Source: an aff. Roholtiella sp. LEGE 12411 (GTDB lineage Bacteria > Cyanobacteriota > Cyanobacteriia > Cyanobacteriales > Nostocaceae). From it: DNA of 64,000 nucleotides. The DNA lies in NCBI RefSeq assembly GCF_015206995.1, contig NZ_JADEXR010000006.1, positions 1-64,000 of the forward strand. Direction: 5' to 3'. Below are positions 1-9,677 of the stretch, piece after piece. Position 1 is the first letter of the stretch, and the number at the start of each line of letters is the position of its first letter. The notes beneath the pieces were generated by a model. The model did no database searches. It had not been told where the DNA came from and was given only the letters and a program-made list of their open reading frames with translations. The translations under genes and the position numbers were made by a program.

Positions 1-36
1 CCCCATGCCCTATGCCCCATCTCCCATACCCCATTT
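1..36. repeat. Degenerate heptamer repeat (CCCCATG type) inside the pbpC frame
   Basis: Units related to CCCCATG, CCCTATG, CCCCATC and CCCATAC follow one another from the window edge. It is the same repeat family as at 1519-1619 (opposite strand) and 7484-7537. Here it lies in an open reading frame. Its full length cannot be seen because the window starts inside it. Confidence 0.6.
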
Positions 37-837
37 AACCCTACAACATGGCAACTAATTATTGATATGTTAAGCGATCGCCATGCTCGTGCAACAGCTT
101 TTGGTGTAGACTCTGTATTAAATTTACCCTTTGCTGCTGCTGTTAAAACTGGTACTTCTTCCAACTTCCGTGATACTTGGACGGTTGGCTTCACTACTGA
201 TTACACCGTTGCTACTTGGGTAGGCAATTTTAACGGCGAACCGATGCGACAGGTTTCAGGTGTTACAGGTGCAGCACCTCTATGGAATCGAATTATGTTA
301 CACTTGCACGAACATCAAGAACCAACAGATTTTCAACCTCCAAAAGGTTTAGTTAAACTCCAGATGTGTGCAACTTCTGGATTAAGACCAACACCTGATT
401 GTACCTCAATAGTACAGGAATATTTCTACCCTGAAGATAAACAAGCCTACGCAACTCAGAACAATTCCAATTTGCCGCCAGAGTATGATGAATGGTTAGC
501 AAAACAGCAGCAATTTAGTGTTACTTCTAGCAATCTGAGGATTTTATCTCCGCATCATGGCGATTTATTCTTACTGTATCCAGGTAACGAAGCGAAGCAA
601 AAGCTGGAGTTTAAGCTAACAGGGACAACATCTAAATCTGTAGAGTGGTGGTTGAATGGTGAAAAGTTAGCTACACAGTCAGCTAATTCTTTATTTTGGT
701 ATTTGCATCCTGGTAATTGGACTTTAGAAGCGAGAAGCGGTGAAATCAGCGACAAAGTAAGTTTTCAAGTGGAGTTAGCTAGTATCAAACCCACGCGACG
801 CGGTTTTTCTATTGTTAATTCTCAAGTAAAGAAGTAG
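1..837 (+). CDS. pbpC: Penicillin-binding protein 1C-like, C-terminal part (5' end outside window)
   Basis: Partial gene. The frame is open from base 1, so the first ATG at 67 is internal and not a start. The part seen covers the end of the transpeptidase domain with the KTGTS box (codons at 145-159), where family members bind the peptide substrate and beta-lactams, followed by a C-terminal region of about 150 residues like the domain that closes PBP1C proteins. Such proteins polymerise and cross-link peptidoglycan on the periplasmic side of the inner membrane; the glycosyltransferase and the catalytic serine of the SxxK box lie outside the window. Oddity: the first 12 codons read through a CCCCATG-type repeat, giving a Pro/His/Ser-rich stretch just before the conserved WQLIIDMLSD segment. 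The family call is firm from the KTGTS context and the C-terminal domain. Confidence 0.85.
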   Translation, partial: PHALCPISHTPFNPTTWQLIIDMLSDRHARATAFGVDSVLNLPFAAAVKTGTSSNFRDTWTVGFTTDYTVATWVGNFNGEPMRQVSGVTGAAPLWNRIMLHLHEHQEPTDFQPPKGLVKLQMCATSGLRPTPDCTSIVQEYFYPEDKQAYATQNNSNLPPEYDEWLAKQQQFSVTSSNLRILSPHHGDLFLLYPGNEAKQKLEFKLTGTTSKSVEWWLNGEKLATQSANSLFWYLHPGNWTLEARSGEISDKVSFQVELASIKPTRRGFSIVNSQVKK

Positions 838-911
838 ACGCACAGCCCCTTGTAGATAGACATCACCTTAAAAATCTAAAATAGAGTCATCCCCCAACCT
901 CAAAACCAACC

Positions 912-1484
912 ATGACTCAATTTAAAACTCAACTCACTCTTGAGGAATTCCTCGCACTTCCTGAAGGAGACATCACCTACGAATTCATTGACGCAGAAGC
1001 TGTTCCCAAATTTAAAAACGACAAAATGTCACCAAAATTTTTTCATAGTTCTATAACAGGTGCGTTATTTATACTATTGTCTGCATGGGCACAAGAAAAG
1101 GGGCGGGTTGTAATTGAATGGGCAATTAAGCTAACACGAAATCAACAAGACTGGGTTCCTGTAGCAGATTTGACTTATGTTTCTTATCATCGTCTTTCTG
1201 CTGATTGGTTGCAAGATGAAGCTTGTCCTGTTCCACCCGAATTAGTCATTGAAATTATCTCCCCTGGCCAAACTTTCGGAGAAATGACAGAAAAAGCAAC
1301 TGATTATCTAAAAGCTAAAGTTCAGCGAGTTTGGATTATTGATACTAGAGCAAAAACTATTACTATTTTTTATCCCGATATTCTCCCTCAAACCAGACGC
1401 AGTACTGATAGTTTAGAAGATTCCCTATTTGAAGGGCTACAAATTACACCTCAACAAATCTTCCAACAAGCAAGAATTTCCTAA
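912..1484 (+). CDS. Uma2 family protein (PD-(D/E)XK nuclease fold, DUF820)
   Basis: 190 residues, the usual length for Uma2 proteins, which are greatly expanded in filamentous cyanobacteria. The N-terminal [13 protein letters not shown] and ITYEFIDAE segments are typical, followed by [10 protein letters not shown] (acidic residue of the active site), [11 protein letters not shown] (second acidic residue followed by a conserved Ser-Pro) and [14 protein letters not shown] near the end. These match the restriction-endonuclease-like core. The cellular role of Uma2 proteins is poorly known; a nuclease role is inferred from fold. It stands alone, 75 bp after pbpC, and its 3' end is followed by a 21-bp tandem repeat array. 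Confidence 0.85.
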   Translation: MTQFKTQLTLEEFLALPEGDITYEFIDAEAVPKFKNDKMSPKFFHSSITGALFILLSAWAQEKGRVVIEWAIKLTRNQQDWVPVADLTYVSYHRLSADWLQDEACPVPPELVIEIISPGQTFGEMTEKATDYLKAKVQRVWIIDTRAKTITIFYPDILPQTRRSTDSLEDSLFEGLQITPQQIFQQARIS

Positions 1485-1518
1485 CTTACATACTGATATC
1501 CGAAACCTAATTTTGAAA

Positions 1519-1619
1519 ATTGGGCATTGGGCATTGGGGATTGGGCATTGGGCATTGGGGATTGGGCATTGGGCATTGGGGATTGGGCATTGGGCATTGG
1601 GGATTGGGCATTGGGCATT
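1519..1619. repeat. 21-bp tandem repeat array (three heptamers per unit, about 4.8 copies)
   Basis: The unit is ATTGGGCATTGGGCATTGGGG. Copies begin at 1519, 1540, 1561, 1582 and 1603, the last one incomplete. Copies 1 to 4 are identical, suggesting recent expansion or homogenisation. Because 21 is a multiple of three, all frames remain open across it; reading frames that consist mostly of this repeat should not be taken as genes. Confidence 0.95.
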
Positions 1620-1683
1620 AGAGTCCCAGTCCCATGGGCGCGTTTCCCACGCTACTTACCACAATGGGGGGAACTCCCGCAAA

Positions 1684-2085
1684 TTAGTTGTTTTGCAAGT
1701 ATTCAATCGCCGCCTCTAATTTTGAGGAATATCTTTCAGCAAACCGTTCAAACCAAAGTCCTTCAGACGAGAAAGGATCTAATTTAGCTAACCATTCTTT
1801 TGCCTGCGCTCTCAAAGTCTCTATTTGTTTGGCTTTTAGTTGTTCTTGTCGAATTTGTTCTTGTTCTAGTTCTTGTTGCCTTTTTAACTCCTCAGCAGCC
1901 TCCTGAACTGCAAAATCTGCCTTAATTTCCGCTAAAATATTATCTACTAAAGATGGTGATTTTGTTGACGGTTGGATAAATGATTTGAACGATTTGGCTG
2001 AGTTTGACTTTGGTTGCTGCTGTTTGGGTTGTATTTCTTCGTACTCAGCTTTGAGTTGAGCTAACAAATCATCAATGGAATCCAT
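1684..2085 (-). CDS. Slr1339-family cyanobacterial protein (role unknown)
   Basis: 133 residues, highly charged, rich in Gln/Glu/Lys. It begins [17 protein letters not shown], which resembles the start of cyanobacterial proteins annotated as Slr1339 family (linked to salt stress by name only). A Ser/Lys/Gln-rich stretch (residues about 20-45) is followed by a predicted helical, coiled-coil-prone segment (about 50-100) and a C-terminal part with [22 protein letters not shown]. No signal peptide or membrane segment is seen. The start codon at 2085 is the only one consistent with the family N-terminus. No operon partner is apparent. The family assignment comes from memory of the N-terminal motif and has moderate certainty; no enzymatic function should be inferred. 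Confidence 0.6.
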   Translation of the reverse strand: MDSIDDLLAQLKAEYEEIQPKQQQPKSNSAKSFKSFIQPSTKSPSLVDNILAEIKADFAVQEAAEELKRQQELEQEQIRQEQLKAKQIETLRAQAKEWLAKLDPFSSEGLWFERFAERYSSKLEAAIEYLQNN

Positions 2086-2318
2086 TGTTGCAATTCCTAT
2101 AAACAGTATAGCTATAAGTAATCCGGTTTGATTGCTGAATCACTCGTAGAAACAGGGAATGGGAAATAGGGAAGAAGTAATAAAGGTGTACTGAATTTTT
2201 TTCAAAAATTAAATAATAATCCTATAGTACTTAGGAACCGAAATCCACATCCTGACTGAAAAAATATCAAAAACCTGGAAAATAGGATTTTTGATATTTT
2301 GAATTCTGTAAAAAATGG

Positions 2319-2924
2319 CTAGTCATTAATAGCATTCAACAGCACTTCTGATAGAGTCAAATCTTCCATATCTTCCATAGTGATCGTGTCACAGATATCA
2401 AACTTAGCACCAGCACTTTGGAGCTCATCATCTAATACTTTGAGAAAGCGAGTGGCTTGCTGATCTGTACCTACTTGAATGAAGGAAATAGCTAGTTCTT
2501 CATCTCTATCCATACGGCGAGAAGTTTCAATAATTACCTTCATTACCGCTTTGCGATCGTCTGGTTCGCCATCAGTAACCACCAAAATTGTTTCACCATT
2601 GGGCTTAATTTTACCAGATGCTTTGCGTTGAAAGTAATCATCAGTTGCGTGTTGCAATACTGCTGCCAAATCAGTAGTACCAGAGGGGTCATTTTCTTGA
2701 AAAATTTGTGATACTTTACTTGATGTGATGTTTTCATAGCGTTTGAATCTACCAGAAAAGACATAGATAGTGATGCCATCAGGATCAAATTGCTCACACT
2801 TACTAGCTAAAGCTAAAGTAGATTCTTGTGCTGCTACCCATCGGCTTCTACCACCTTTTTGATCTGGAGTTGCCATGCTGCCACTTTTGTCTATTATCAA
2901 GGTATAATCACGATTTTCTAACAT
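2319..2924 (-). CDS. von Willebrand factor A domain protein (copy 1)
   Basis: About 201 residues made of a single vWA domain. The metal-ion-dependent adhesion site is visible: DKSGS near the N-terminus, the Thr in DPSGTTDL, and VVTDGEPDD. Such domains bind divalent metal and mediate protein-protein contacts. There is no signal peptide, so it is probably cytosolic. Start choice: the frame can be extended five codons to a TTG at 2939, but the ATG at 2924 has a GGAG ribosome binding site about nine bases upstream and aligns with the start of the neighbouring paralogue. It is about 70 percent identical by eye to the next gene, so a tandem duplication. The partner is unknown. Confidence 0.85.
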   Translation of the reverse strand: MLENRDYTLIIDKSGSMATPDQKGGRSRWVAAQESTLALASKCEQFDPDGITIYVFSGRFKRYENITSSKVSQIFQENDPSGTTDLAAVLQHATDDYFQRKASGKIKPNGETILVVTDGEPDDRKAVMKVIIETSRRMDRDEELAISFIQVGTDQQATRFLKVLDDELQSAGAKFDICDTITMEDMEDLTLSEVLLNAIND

Positions 2925-2983
2925 TATGTAATTCTCCAATTAAGAGTCAAAAGTAAGAATTGAGTAGGCTCTGAACTATATAT

Positions 2984-3589
2984 TTAGTCAGTTATTGCAT
3001 TCATCAATACATCTGCCAGACTCATGTCTTCTAAATCATCTAAAGTTATTGTGTCGCAAATATCAAATTTAGCACCAACACTTTGCAACTGATCGTCCAA
3101 AGCTTTAAGAAACTTAGTTGCTTGGGTATCTGAACCTACTTGAATAATAGAAATTCCTAATTCTTCATCACGCTCCATTTGGCGAGTAGCTTGAATTATG
3201 ATTTCAAATACTGCTTTGCGATCATCTGGTTCGCCGTCAGTAATGACTAAAATTGTCTCGCCATTGGGTTTGGTTTGACCAGCTGCTTTGCGTTTAAAGT
3301 AATTATTGAGGGCATCCTGAAGTACACTTGCTAAGTTGGTCGTGCCAGCAGGGTCGTTTTCAAGAAATATCTGCGCGACTTTGGCCGAGGTAACATCATC
3401 GTAACGTTTAAATCTACCAGAAAACAAGTAAACAGTAATCCCATCTGGGTCAAACTGTTCGCATTTTCTTGCTAAAGCCAGAGTAGACTCTTGGGCTATA
3501 TCCCATCTACTTCTACCACCTGCTTGGTCAGGGGTGGACATACTACCACTTTTGTCAATGATTAATGTATAGTCGCGATCGCTCATCAT
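2984..3589 (-). CDS. von Willebrand factor A domain protein (copy 2)
   Basis: 201 residues, paralogue of the downstream gene at 2319-2924 and transcribed in the same direction with a 59-bp gap, so probably cotranscribed. The MIDAS residues are conserved (DKSGS, the Thr in PAGTTNL, VITDGEPDD). AAGGA lies a few bases upstream of the ATG ATG start at 3589. Differences between copies are spread along the whole length, so the duplication is not very recent, and both copies appear intact. Cytosolic; role unknown. Confidence 0.85.
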   Translation of the reverse strand: MMSDRDYTLIIDKSGSMSTPDQAGGRSRWDIAQESTLALARKCEQFDPDGITVYLFSGRFKRYDDVTSAKVAQIFLENDPAGTTNLASVLQDALNNYFKRKAAGQTKPNGETILVITDGEPDDRKAVFEIIIQATRQMERDEELGISIIQVGSDTQATKFLKALDDQLQSVGAKFDICDTITLDDLEDMSLADVLMNAITD

Positions 3590-4092
3590 ATTATTCCTTT
3601 GATTGTTATCCTGTGGTACTAGTCTAACCTCGCTCTTTCACGCCTTACTAAGGGTTTTAAGCTTTTGTATCAATCTTGCTACTCAAAACGCTTGGCTGAG
3701 GCAGCTTTTGAATCTGATTCCGCTACTCAAATGTTACTCATTTTTACAGCGATCGCAATCATGGAGGCTAAGTATGGCTAAAAACAACTTTACTTGTGAG
3801 GACTGCGCTGGCGAAGCATCTCTGTCAAGCAAAGGCAAACTGCTGTAGTATCCGGTTTCTCAGCACTTGCAAAGCCCAATGCCCTCTGGCGCGATTTCTC
3901 CTAAAAGGCCCGGTAAATAGCCGCGCTCCGCTAACGCCGTTTTTTCCATATCTTTTTTGAGCGTTCACTATGCTTTTTTATTTGACGCGATCGCAGTCTG
4001 AAAAATTGTGTTTTTTAGCCCGATTCTGTCCAATATATTAACCTGAATATTCAGCACACTGTTCGTGACACCGAACTTGCATCTACCAAGTT
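3590..4092. other. Intergenic region, mostly without recognisable genes
   Basis: About 500 bp between the vWA pair and fecE. It contains one tiny possible frame (3774-3848), a Nostoc-type palindromic repeat around 3910-3935 (CCGCGCTCCGCTAACGCC), and HIP1-like GCGATCGCA sites near 3751 and 3988. A longer frame through 3603-3848 has no family resemblance and unusual composition and was not accepted. I see no RNA gene. Confidence 0.5.
3774..3848 (+). CDS. Possible small protein, 24 residues
   Basis: A short frame starting MAKNNFTCEDC, with GGAGG at 3763-3767, seven bases before the ATG. It has a CxxC pair. Its second half reads through repeat-like sequence (GCTGGCGAAGCATCTCTG). The only support is the ribosome binding site; I recognise no family, and it may be chance. 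Confidence 0.2.
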   Translation: MAKNNFTCEDCAGEASLSSKGKLL

Positions 4093-4977
4093 TCAAGGGC
4101 GAATGGCATGATTAACGTTTAGAACCCCTGTTGAATTGTTGCCCATCTCCCCGGAAAAAAATCGCTCTCCCATATTGACTCTTCCCTTGCGTCCTATGGG
4201 TACACACATCGGTGTCCCCACAACTGGATCAGCCAAAATACGACACTCTAAGCCAAAAACTTCTTGTACCATTTCCTCAGTCATTACCTGCTTGGGTTCT
4301 CCAGCGGTGAAAATCCTGCCTTGTTTTACCGCAACCAAGTAATCAGCATAACGACAAGCCTGATTTAAATCATGTAGCACCATGACAATAGTTCGTCCCT
4401 GATGCTGGTTCAATTCATATAACAAATCTAAAACTTCTATCTGATGTGCCAAATCCAAAAAAGTAGTCGGTTCATCCAACAGTAAAATATCTGTATCTTG
4501 CGCTAGTGCCATTGCAATCCAGGCACGTTGTCGTTGTCCACCAGACAAGGTATCTAATCCTCTTTCGGCTAACTCTAACAAACTTGTAATCTCTAGTGCC
4601 TGTTGGACAATTATTTCATCTTTTTCTGACCACTGCTGCAACCAATTTTGATAAGGATAACGTCCTTGTGCCACCAAGTCTCTGACTGTTAATCCTTCCG
4701 GTGCAACTGGGCCTTGCGGTAAGATGCCTAATTGCTTCGCTACGTCCTTAGTAGAAAGATTAAAAATAGATTGTCCATCAAGATAGACTGTACCGCCATA
4801 GGGTTTGAGAAGTCTAGCTAGACCTCGCAACAATGTTGATTTACCGCAACCATTTGCACCTACTAAAACACTAATTTGTTCGGTGGGAATTGACAAATTC
4901 AGGTCACGAATAATTGGCACACCATCATAAGCTAAAGACAGACCCTTGGTTGATAATCCTTTCATAGTTAATACCAT
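4093..4977 (-). CDS. fecE: Iron-siderophore ABC importer, ATP-binding protein (FecE type)
   Basis: 294 residues. Hydrolyses ATP on the cytoplasmic side to drive iron-siderophore uptake through the FecCD-type permease. Visible motifs are Walker [10 protein letters not shown] (about residue 38), the Q-loop LPQGP, signature LSGGQRQR (about 145), Walker [10 protein letters not shown] and the switch His in VLHDLNQ. The order and spacing are those of FecE/FhuC/FepC proteins. The C-terminus runs about 30 residues past the usual end and ends with a low-complexity Gly/Asn tail. It is the last gene of the minus-strand set fecC-fecD-fecE, 51 bp after fecD. ATG 4977 is used; a second Met at codon 5 is possible. 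The matching binding protein and receptor lie at 17173-20957. Confidence 0.93.
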   Translation of the reverse strand: MVLTMKGLSTKGLSLAYDGVPIIRDLNLSIPTEQISVLVGANGCGKSTLLRGLARLLKPYGGTVYLDGQSIFNLSTKDVAKQLGILPQGPVAPEGLTVRDLVAQGRYPYQNWLQQWSEKDEIIVQQALEITSLLELAERGLDTLSGGQRQRAWIAMALAQDTDILLLDEPTTFLDLAHQIEVLDLLYELNQHQGRTIVMVLHDLNQACRYADYLVAVKQGRIFTAGEPKQVMTEEMVQEVFGLECRILADPVVGTPMCVPIGRKGRVNMGERFFSGEMGNNSTGVLNVNHAIRP

Positions 4978-5028
4978 CTTGAATTTTGTAGCTTGCTTCC
5001 CGTAGGGTATTTTGAATTGATTTGCCCA

Positions 5029-6069
5029 CTATTTTTTTCGATTACGAATTAACAAATAGAGAAAATAAGGTGCGCCAATAGCAGCAGTCACTACCCCACA
5101 AGGAATTTCTATGGGTGCAAAGAGCGTTCTTCCTAGCAAGTCTGCCAACACAACAATCATGCCCCCCAAGAGTGCGGAAGTAGGAATCAAGCCTTCATGG
5201 GTTGCACCTACCAATTGTCGTCCTAAATGGGGTGCGATTAAACCAATAAAACCAATATTTCCGGCGGTGGCGACTCCTGCACCTGCTAAAGCTACACCCA
5301 CCAGCACGAGTAAACCACGTTGCCATTCCACTTGACTACCTAAACTTTTGGCGACATCATCTCCCAAGTTAAGAGCGTTCAAATGTCTTGCTAGTATCAA
5401 AGCCATAGGTACAAAAACAATTAACCAAGGTAACAAAGAAAAGACTTGCTCCCAAGTCCGGCCGTAAACGCTCCCTGCTAACCAAACCAAAGCATTACTA
5501 ACGTCAGTAATTTCGCCAAAGGTAATCATCAAGCTGGTTATGGCACTGGCGATCGCAGACAAGCCAATACCCATCAAAATTAATAGAATTGGGGAACTAC
5601 CGTTATTCCAAGCCAGTGAGTAAATTAAAGCCGCCATTAGCAAAGCACCAGCAAAGGCTGCTAGAGGTAAAGTATAAATTGGTGCTAATGGAAACAGTAC
5701 AATTACAAAAACTGCCGCCAGACTCGCCCCATCGTTGATACCGATAATACCTGGGTCTGCCAATGGATTGCGTGTCAGTCCTTGAAAGATAGTGCCAGAA
5801 ATTGCCAGCGCCATTCCCACCATAAAAGCTACAAGGGTGCGGGGTAGACGTAGATTCTGAATCACGAATGGATGGTCTGGGTTTCCTGTATCTAAGCCCA
5901 ATACAGTTTTCACGATATCTAAAGGCGAGATTGGATATTCACCTTTGGCCACATTCATCACCATCGCCACTGCGATCGCTACTGCTAAACATAACAGTAT
6001 GACTGGTACACGTCGGTCGATGCGGAAAGATATCGCTTGGGAACGAATGACTAGCCAATTAAAACTCAT
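5029..6069 (-). CDS. fecD: Iron-siderophore ABC importer, permease (FecD type)
   Basis: 346 residues, hydrophobic throughout, with the roughly ten membrane segments expected of the FecCD/BtuC family. The N-terminal helix (about 20-40) is followed by [20 protein letters not shown] and [20 protein letters not shown], the family hallmark, and the ATPase-contact region GDDVAKSLG. The C-terminal segment [19 protein letters not shown] is also typical. It overlaps the upstream permease gene by four bases (ATGA), indicating translational coupling and a heterodimeric permease with the 6066-7097 product. It acts in the inner membrane. The substrate is inferred from context to be the ferric form of the siderophore made by the NRPS genes. 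Confidence 0.93.
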   Translation of the reverse strand: MSFNWLVIRSQAISFRIDRRVPVILLCLAVAIAVAMVMNVAKGEYPISPLDIVKTVLGLDTGNPDHPFVIQNLRLPRTLVAFMVGMALAISGTIFQGLTRNPLADPGIIGINDGASLAAVFVIVLFPLAPIYTLPLAAFAGALLMAALIYSLAWNNGSSPILLILMGIGLSAIASAITSLMITFGEITDVSNALVWLAGSVYGRTWEQVFSLLPWLIVFVPMALILARHLNALNLGDDVAKSLGSQVEWQRGLLVLVGVALAGAGVATAGNIGFIGLIAPHLGRQLVGATHEGLIPTSALLGGMIVVLADLLGRTLFAPIEIPCGVVTAAIGAPYFLYLLIRNRKK

Positions 6070-7097
6070 TTTTTCACCTTTGACTTAGCCAGGTATATAA
6101 AAAAAGGAGCGCCAACGATTGCTGTCATTACACCTACAGGTAACTCCTGCGGTTTGAGCAGCACACGGGCAGCAATATCTGCGATCAAAAGTAAAATCGC
6201 GCCTAAAACTGCACAATAAGGTAATATCCAACGATAATCGGCTTTAATGTAAAATCTCACTATATGCGGAACTACTAAACCAATGAAGCCGATTGGCCCT
6301 GCAAGGGCAACGGAACTGCCTGCTAGTAAGACTACGCTGATAGCGGTAAATATTTTGATCCAAGCTGTCTGTTGACCCAACCCTTTGGCGACATCTTCAC
6401 CTAAACTCATAGTGGTAATTTGTCTGCCGAGGGCAAAAGCTACCACTAATCCCATACCGACGAAAGGCAGTAGTTGTAAGAATAAATTAAAATCTCGACC
6501 AGATAATGAACCAGCTAACCAAAATCTAACTTGTTCGAGTGTTTGTTGACTGACAAGAAGGATACCAGTAGTGAAGGAAGAAATTAGAGCAGTTAACGCC
6601 GCTCCCGCTACGGTTAGATTCAGTGGGGTGGCTCCTCCTCGTCCCAGAGAACCAAGGATGTAAACTAACACCGCTGTTACTCCCGCACCCAAAAAGGCCA
6701 CAAGGGCGTAAATGCTTAGGGATGAACTGCCAAAAACAAAAATTGCCACTACGACAAATAGGGCGGCTCCCGACTCAATACCTAAAATACCTGGATCTGC
6801 TAAGGGGTTTCGCGTCAAACCCTGCATCAATGCTCCCGATACAGCCAGGGCTGAACCTACAAGGATAGCAATTAGCGATCGCGGTAATCTCAGGGTCTGA
6901 ATAACTAAGTGATCGTATGAACCATCAAAGGCTATAAAAGATGTCAAAACCCTACCTAGAGGTATTTCTGCTGCACCTAGCGTCACACTGTACACCAAAC
7001 AAATTAGCAGCATACATAATCCCAAAACCAGACCAAATAAGGCTGATATTTGTGGCTGTTTTAATTCTCTAGGTGATACTGTGGTCGCTTTGATCAT
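6066..7097 (-). CDS. fecC: Iron-siderophore ABC importer, permease (FecC type)
   Basis: 343 residues, FecCD family. Hallmarks are [49 protein letters not shown] (contact with the ATPase) and [17 protein letters not shown]. About ten membrane helices are predicted by eye. It is the first gene of the minus-strand fecCDE set and would pair with the FecD protein to form the inner-membrane channel. The start at 7097 gives a normal N-terminus. The upstream region (7098-7250) is AT-rich and contains a perfect 14-bp palindrome, a plausible iron-responsive control region. Divergent from the acylase gene at 7553. Confidence 0.93.
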   Translation of the reverse strand: MIKATTVSPRELKQPQISALFGLVLGLCMLLICLVYSVTLGAAEIPLGRVLTSFIAFDGSYDHLVIQTLRLPRSLIAILVGSALAVSGALMQGLTRNPLADPGILGIESGAALFVVVAIFVFGSSSLSIYALVAFLGAGVTAVLVYILGSLGRGGATPLNLTVAGAALTALISSFTTGILLVSQQTLEQVRFWLAGSLSGRDFNLFLQLLPFVGMGLVVAFALGRQITTMSLGEDVAKGLGQQTAWIKIFTAISVVLLAGSSVALAGPIGFIGLVVPHIVRFYIKADYRWILPYCAVLGAILLLIADIAARVLLKPQELPVGVMTAIVGAPFFIYLAKSKVKK

Positions 7098-7219
7098 GAT
7101 CCTGTCGTTATTTGAAAATATTACGCGGCACTGTACTAGTTATTTTTCAATAGATAATATCAATATTTAACAGTATTTTAATCATGAAGTTGATAATCTT
7201 TCTTGATAAATATATAGAT

Positions 7220-7233
7220 TACATGATCATGTA
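7220..7233. promoter_or_regulatory. Perfect 14-bp palindrome, candidate operator
   Basis: TACATGATCATGTA reads the same on both strands. It lies 123 bp upstream of the fecC start in an AT-rich stretch, placed where a dimeric regulator could act on fecCDE. It does not match the NtcA consensus (GTA-N8-TAC) and is not a standard Fur box. The regulator is unknown. Confidence 0.35.
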
Positions 7234-7483
7234 GCCTTTTCCCCATTTTTTAAAAGGAATAAAAGATACCCTTCTAGCTTTGATATAGTTTCTCAACAAA
7301 ATGGTATTGTTAGATCAACTTAAATCTGCCTTGTCCAAGTCACTTGCGTGCCAACAGGGGATTGAGGACTGGGTACTAGCGATTGGGTAGTAAAAATTGT
7401 GTAATAAGAATTGCGAGCTAGAGGGAGAACGAGGACATAAAGAACAAAGGAGAATTATTTAAAAAGTTACTCCTTTGTCTTGT

Positions 7484-7537
7484 CCCCATCCCCCATCCCC
7501 CATGCCCAATGCCCAATGCCCAATGCCCAATGCCCAA
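7484..7537. repeat. Heptamer repeat array (CCCCATC / CCCAATG)
   Basis: About seven to eight heptamers in a row, first CCCCATC-like, then CCCAATG repeated. It is the reverse complement of the family seen at 1519-1619. It ends 15 bp before the GTG/ATG start region of the acylase gene, so it separates that gene from its promoter. Confidence 0.9.
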
Positions 7538-7552
7538 GCATTACATCTGTAA

Positions 7553-9670
7553 ATGGTGGTGTTCATGAGGATTGATAGTTTACTCAAGGTTTACAAAATA
7601 AAATCAATACGCGTTTTACCCTTAATACTCAGTTTGATACTGGTTTTGCTTGTAGGCAGCCGCACTATGGCTGTACCAACAAAATCCACAGAGATATTAT
7701 GGGATACTTATGGTGTACCGCATATTTACGGTAAAGATGACCAGAGTGCATTTTATGCCTTTGGTTGGGCACAAATGCAAAGTCATGGAGATTTACTTTT
7801 GCGTCTCTATGGTCAAGCACGGGGACGTGCGGCCGAATATTGGGGAGAAGAATACCTAGAGTCAGATCGTTGGGTACAGACTGCGGGAGTACCAGAACGC
7901 GCTAGTGCTTGGTACAAAGCACAGAGTCCAACTTTTCGTAGTTATCTTGACGCTTTTGCTACTGGGATCAATGCTTATGCAAAACAAAATCCTAACTTAA
8001 TTAATGATGAAGTTGAGGCGGTGCTACCAGTCAAGGCAGAAGATGTCATGGCTCACTTACATCGGGTACTCAATTTCACCTTTGTGGTCAATCCGGAGCA
8101 AGTATTAGACCTGAGCAAAGAAAAGTTGCAAGCAGGATCTAATGGTTGGGCGATCGCACCAAGTCATTCTGCTGATGGGAATGCTATGTTGTTAGCAAAC
8201 CCACATCTACCTTGGTCTGATTTATTTTTGTGGTATGAAGCTCAAATCACCGCACCAGGGATTGACGCTTATGGGGCAACACTTGTAGGTATTCCCGTAT
8301 TAGCGATCGCCTTTAACAACAACTTAGGTTGGACTCACACCGTTAATACTTATGATGGTTGGGATGTTTATGAACTCACACTCGCAGGTAATGGTTATCG
8401 GTTTGATGACAAAGTTCGTAACTTTCAGACAAAAACCCTCTCCTTAAAGGTGAAGCAGAAAGATGGTTCCTTACAAAAGCAACCATTAGTCGTGAAAAGT
8501 TCTGTCCACGGGCCTGTGGTAGCCGAGAAAAATGGTAAAGCCGTGGCGCTGAGGGTTGCAGGACTTGATCGACCAGGTGTACTCCAGCAGTGGTGGGATA
8601 TGGCACGAGCAAAAAATCTTGCCCAGTTTGAAAAGACACTCCAGCGCTTACAATTGCCAATGTTTACGGTGATGTATGCAGATCGAAAAGGGCATATTAT
8701 GCACCTATTCAACGGTCAAGTTCCAGTACGCTCCAAGGGTGATTTTGAATACTGGGAAGGCATAATTCCAGGAAATATGTCTAAAACTTTGTGGACAAAA
8801 ATTCATCCTTACCAAGATTTACCACGCATAGTTGACCCCAAAAGTGGCTGGTTGCAAAATACAAATGACCCACCTTGGACAACTACATTTCCAGTCGCCA
8901 TCAAAGCAGATAATTACCCGCCTTACATAGCACCTCGTTTCATGGGTTTCCGCTCACAACGTTCTGTAAGGATGTTGGCTGAGGATGACAAAATCTCTTT
9001 TGATGAAATGATTGCATACAAGCACTCTACCCGCATGGAACTGGCTGATCGGATTTTGGATGATTTAATTCCGGCTGCACGCAAGTACGGTCAGGACTTA
9101 GGGCAAAAAGCAGCTAATGTCCTAGAAGCCTGGGATCGACAAGCCAATGCAGATAGTCGCGGGGCGGTACTATTTGCCTTTTGGATACAACAGATGGACT
9201 TAGATAAAGCGTTTAGCAAACCTTGGAATGAAAATTCTCCACGCACCACACCCGATGGTTTAGCTAATCCGGAAAGTGCAGTTGCAACTCTGCAAGCAGT
9301 CGCAGCAGAGGTAGAAAAGACTTATGGGGCGCTTGATGTACCTTGGGGTCAGGTTTTTCGGCTACGGTTAGGTGATGTGGATTTGCCTGGTAATGGTGGT
9401 GATGGTAGCCTGGGAATTTTTCGAGTACTAAATTCTGCTCCCGCAACAAACGGGCAGTTCCAAGCTGTTGGAGGTGATTCCTATGTGGCTGCAATTGAAT
9501 TTTCCAACCCTGTACGAGCAATGGCACTCACCAGCTACGGTAACGCAACTCAACCCGGATCGCCCCACATCAGCGATCAGTTACAGATGTTCGCTAACAA
9601 AAAGTTGCGGACTGTGTGGCGCGATCGCTCTAAGATTCTTGCTCATTTAGAAGAACGTAAAATATTCTGA
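7553..9670 (+). CDS. Penicillin/acyl-homoserine lactone acylase family Ntn-hydrolase, periplasmic
   Basis: 705 residues, normal for the family. The N-terminus has basic residues then a hydrophobic segment (about 20-38), a signal peptide for export. The alpha-chain part includes [11 protein letters not shown] and [23 protein letters not shown]. The precursor is expected to cut itself before Ser196 in [10 protein letters not shown]; that Ser becomes the N-terminal nucleophile, and NPHLPW and [18 protein letters not shown] follow as in AHL acylases such as AiiC of Anabaena. It hydrolyses amide bonds to fatty acyl groups. Its place among siderophore genes suggests a PvdQ-like role in removing the lipid tail from a peptide siderophore precursor, which is inference; AHL degradation is the alternative. 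The start may be ATG 7553 or ATG 7565. Confidence 0.88.
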   Translation: MVVFMRIDSLLKVYKIKSIRVLPLILSLILVLLVGSRTMAVPTKSTEILWDTYGVPHIYGKDDQSAFYAFGWAQMQSHGDLLLRLYGQARGRAAEYWGEEYLESDRWVQTAGVPERASAWYKAQSPTFRSYLDAFATGINAYAKQNPNLINDEVEAVLPVKAEDVMAHLHRVLNFTFVVNPEQVLDLSKEKLQAGSNGWAIAPSHSADGNAMLLANPHLPWSDLFLWYEAQITAPGIDAYGATLVGIPVLAIAFNNNLGWTHTVNTYDGWDVYELTLAGNGYRFDDKVRNFQTKTLSLKVKQKDGSLQKQPLVVKSSVHGPVVAEKNGKAVALRVAGLDRPGVLQQWWDMARAKNLAQFEKTLQRLQLPMFTVMYADRKGHIMHLFNGQVPVRSKGDFEYWEGIIPGNMSKTLWTKIHPYQDLPRIVDPKSGWLQNTNDPPWTTTFPVAIKADNYPPYIAPRFMGFRSQRSVRMLAEDDKISFDEMIAYKHSTRMELADRILDDLIPAARKYGQDLGQKAANVLEAWDRQANADSRGAVLFAFWIQQMDLDKAFSKPWNENSPRTTPDGLANPESAVATLQAVAAEVEKTYGALDVPWGQVFRLRLGDVDLPGNGGDGSLGIFRVLNSAPATNGQFQAVGGDSYVAAIEFSNPVRAMALTSYGNATQPGSPHISDQLQMFANKKLRTVWRDRSKILAHLEERKIF

Positions 9671-9677
9671 GGTCAAT

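Larger units (their letters stand above)
7098..7552. other. Divergent intergenic region between fecC and the acylase gene
   Basis: The left part (7130-7240) is very AT-rich and includes GATAATATCAATA (7153-7165) and TTGATAATC (7192-7200), loosely like Fur-bound sequences, and the palindrome at 7220-7233. The right part is less AT-rich and ends in a heptamer repeat array (7484-7537) that abuts the acylase start region. No gene or structured RNA is apparent. Confidence 0.5.

Noticed and set aside
1519-1619. Possible CRISPR array
   Set aside because: Units are directly joined with no unique spacers and are too short; no cas genes are near.
1429-1787. Two overlapping frames with repeated [14 protein letters not shown] peptides
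   Set aside because: They only translate the 21-bp repeat array; 21 bp keeps every frame open, and nothing outside the repeat resembles a protein.
3603-3848. 81-codon frame between vWA and fecE genes
   Set aside because: No family resemblance, no ribosome binding site at its start; only the last 24 codons have one and are listed with low confidence.
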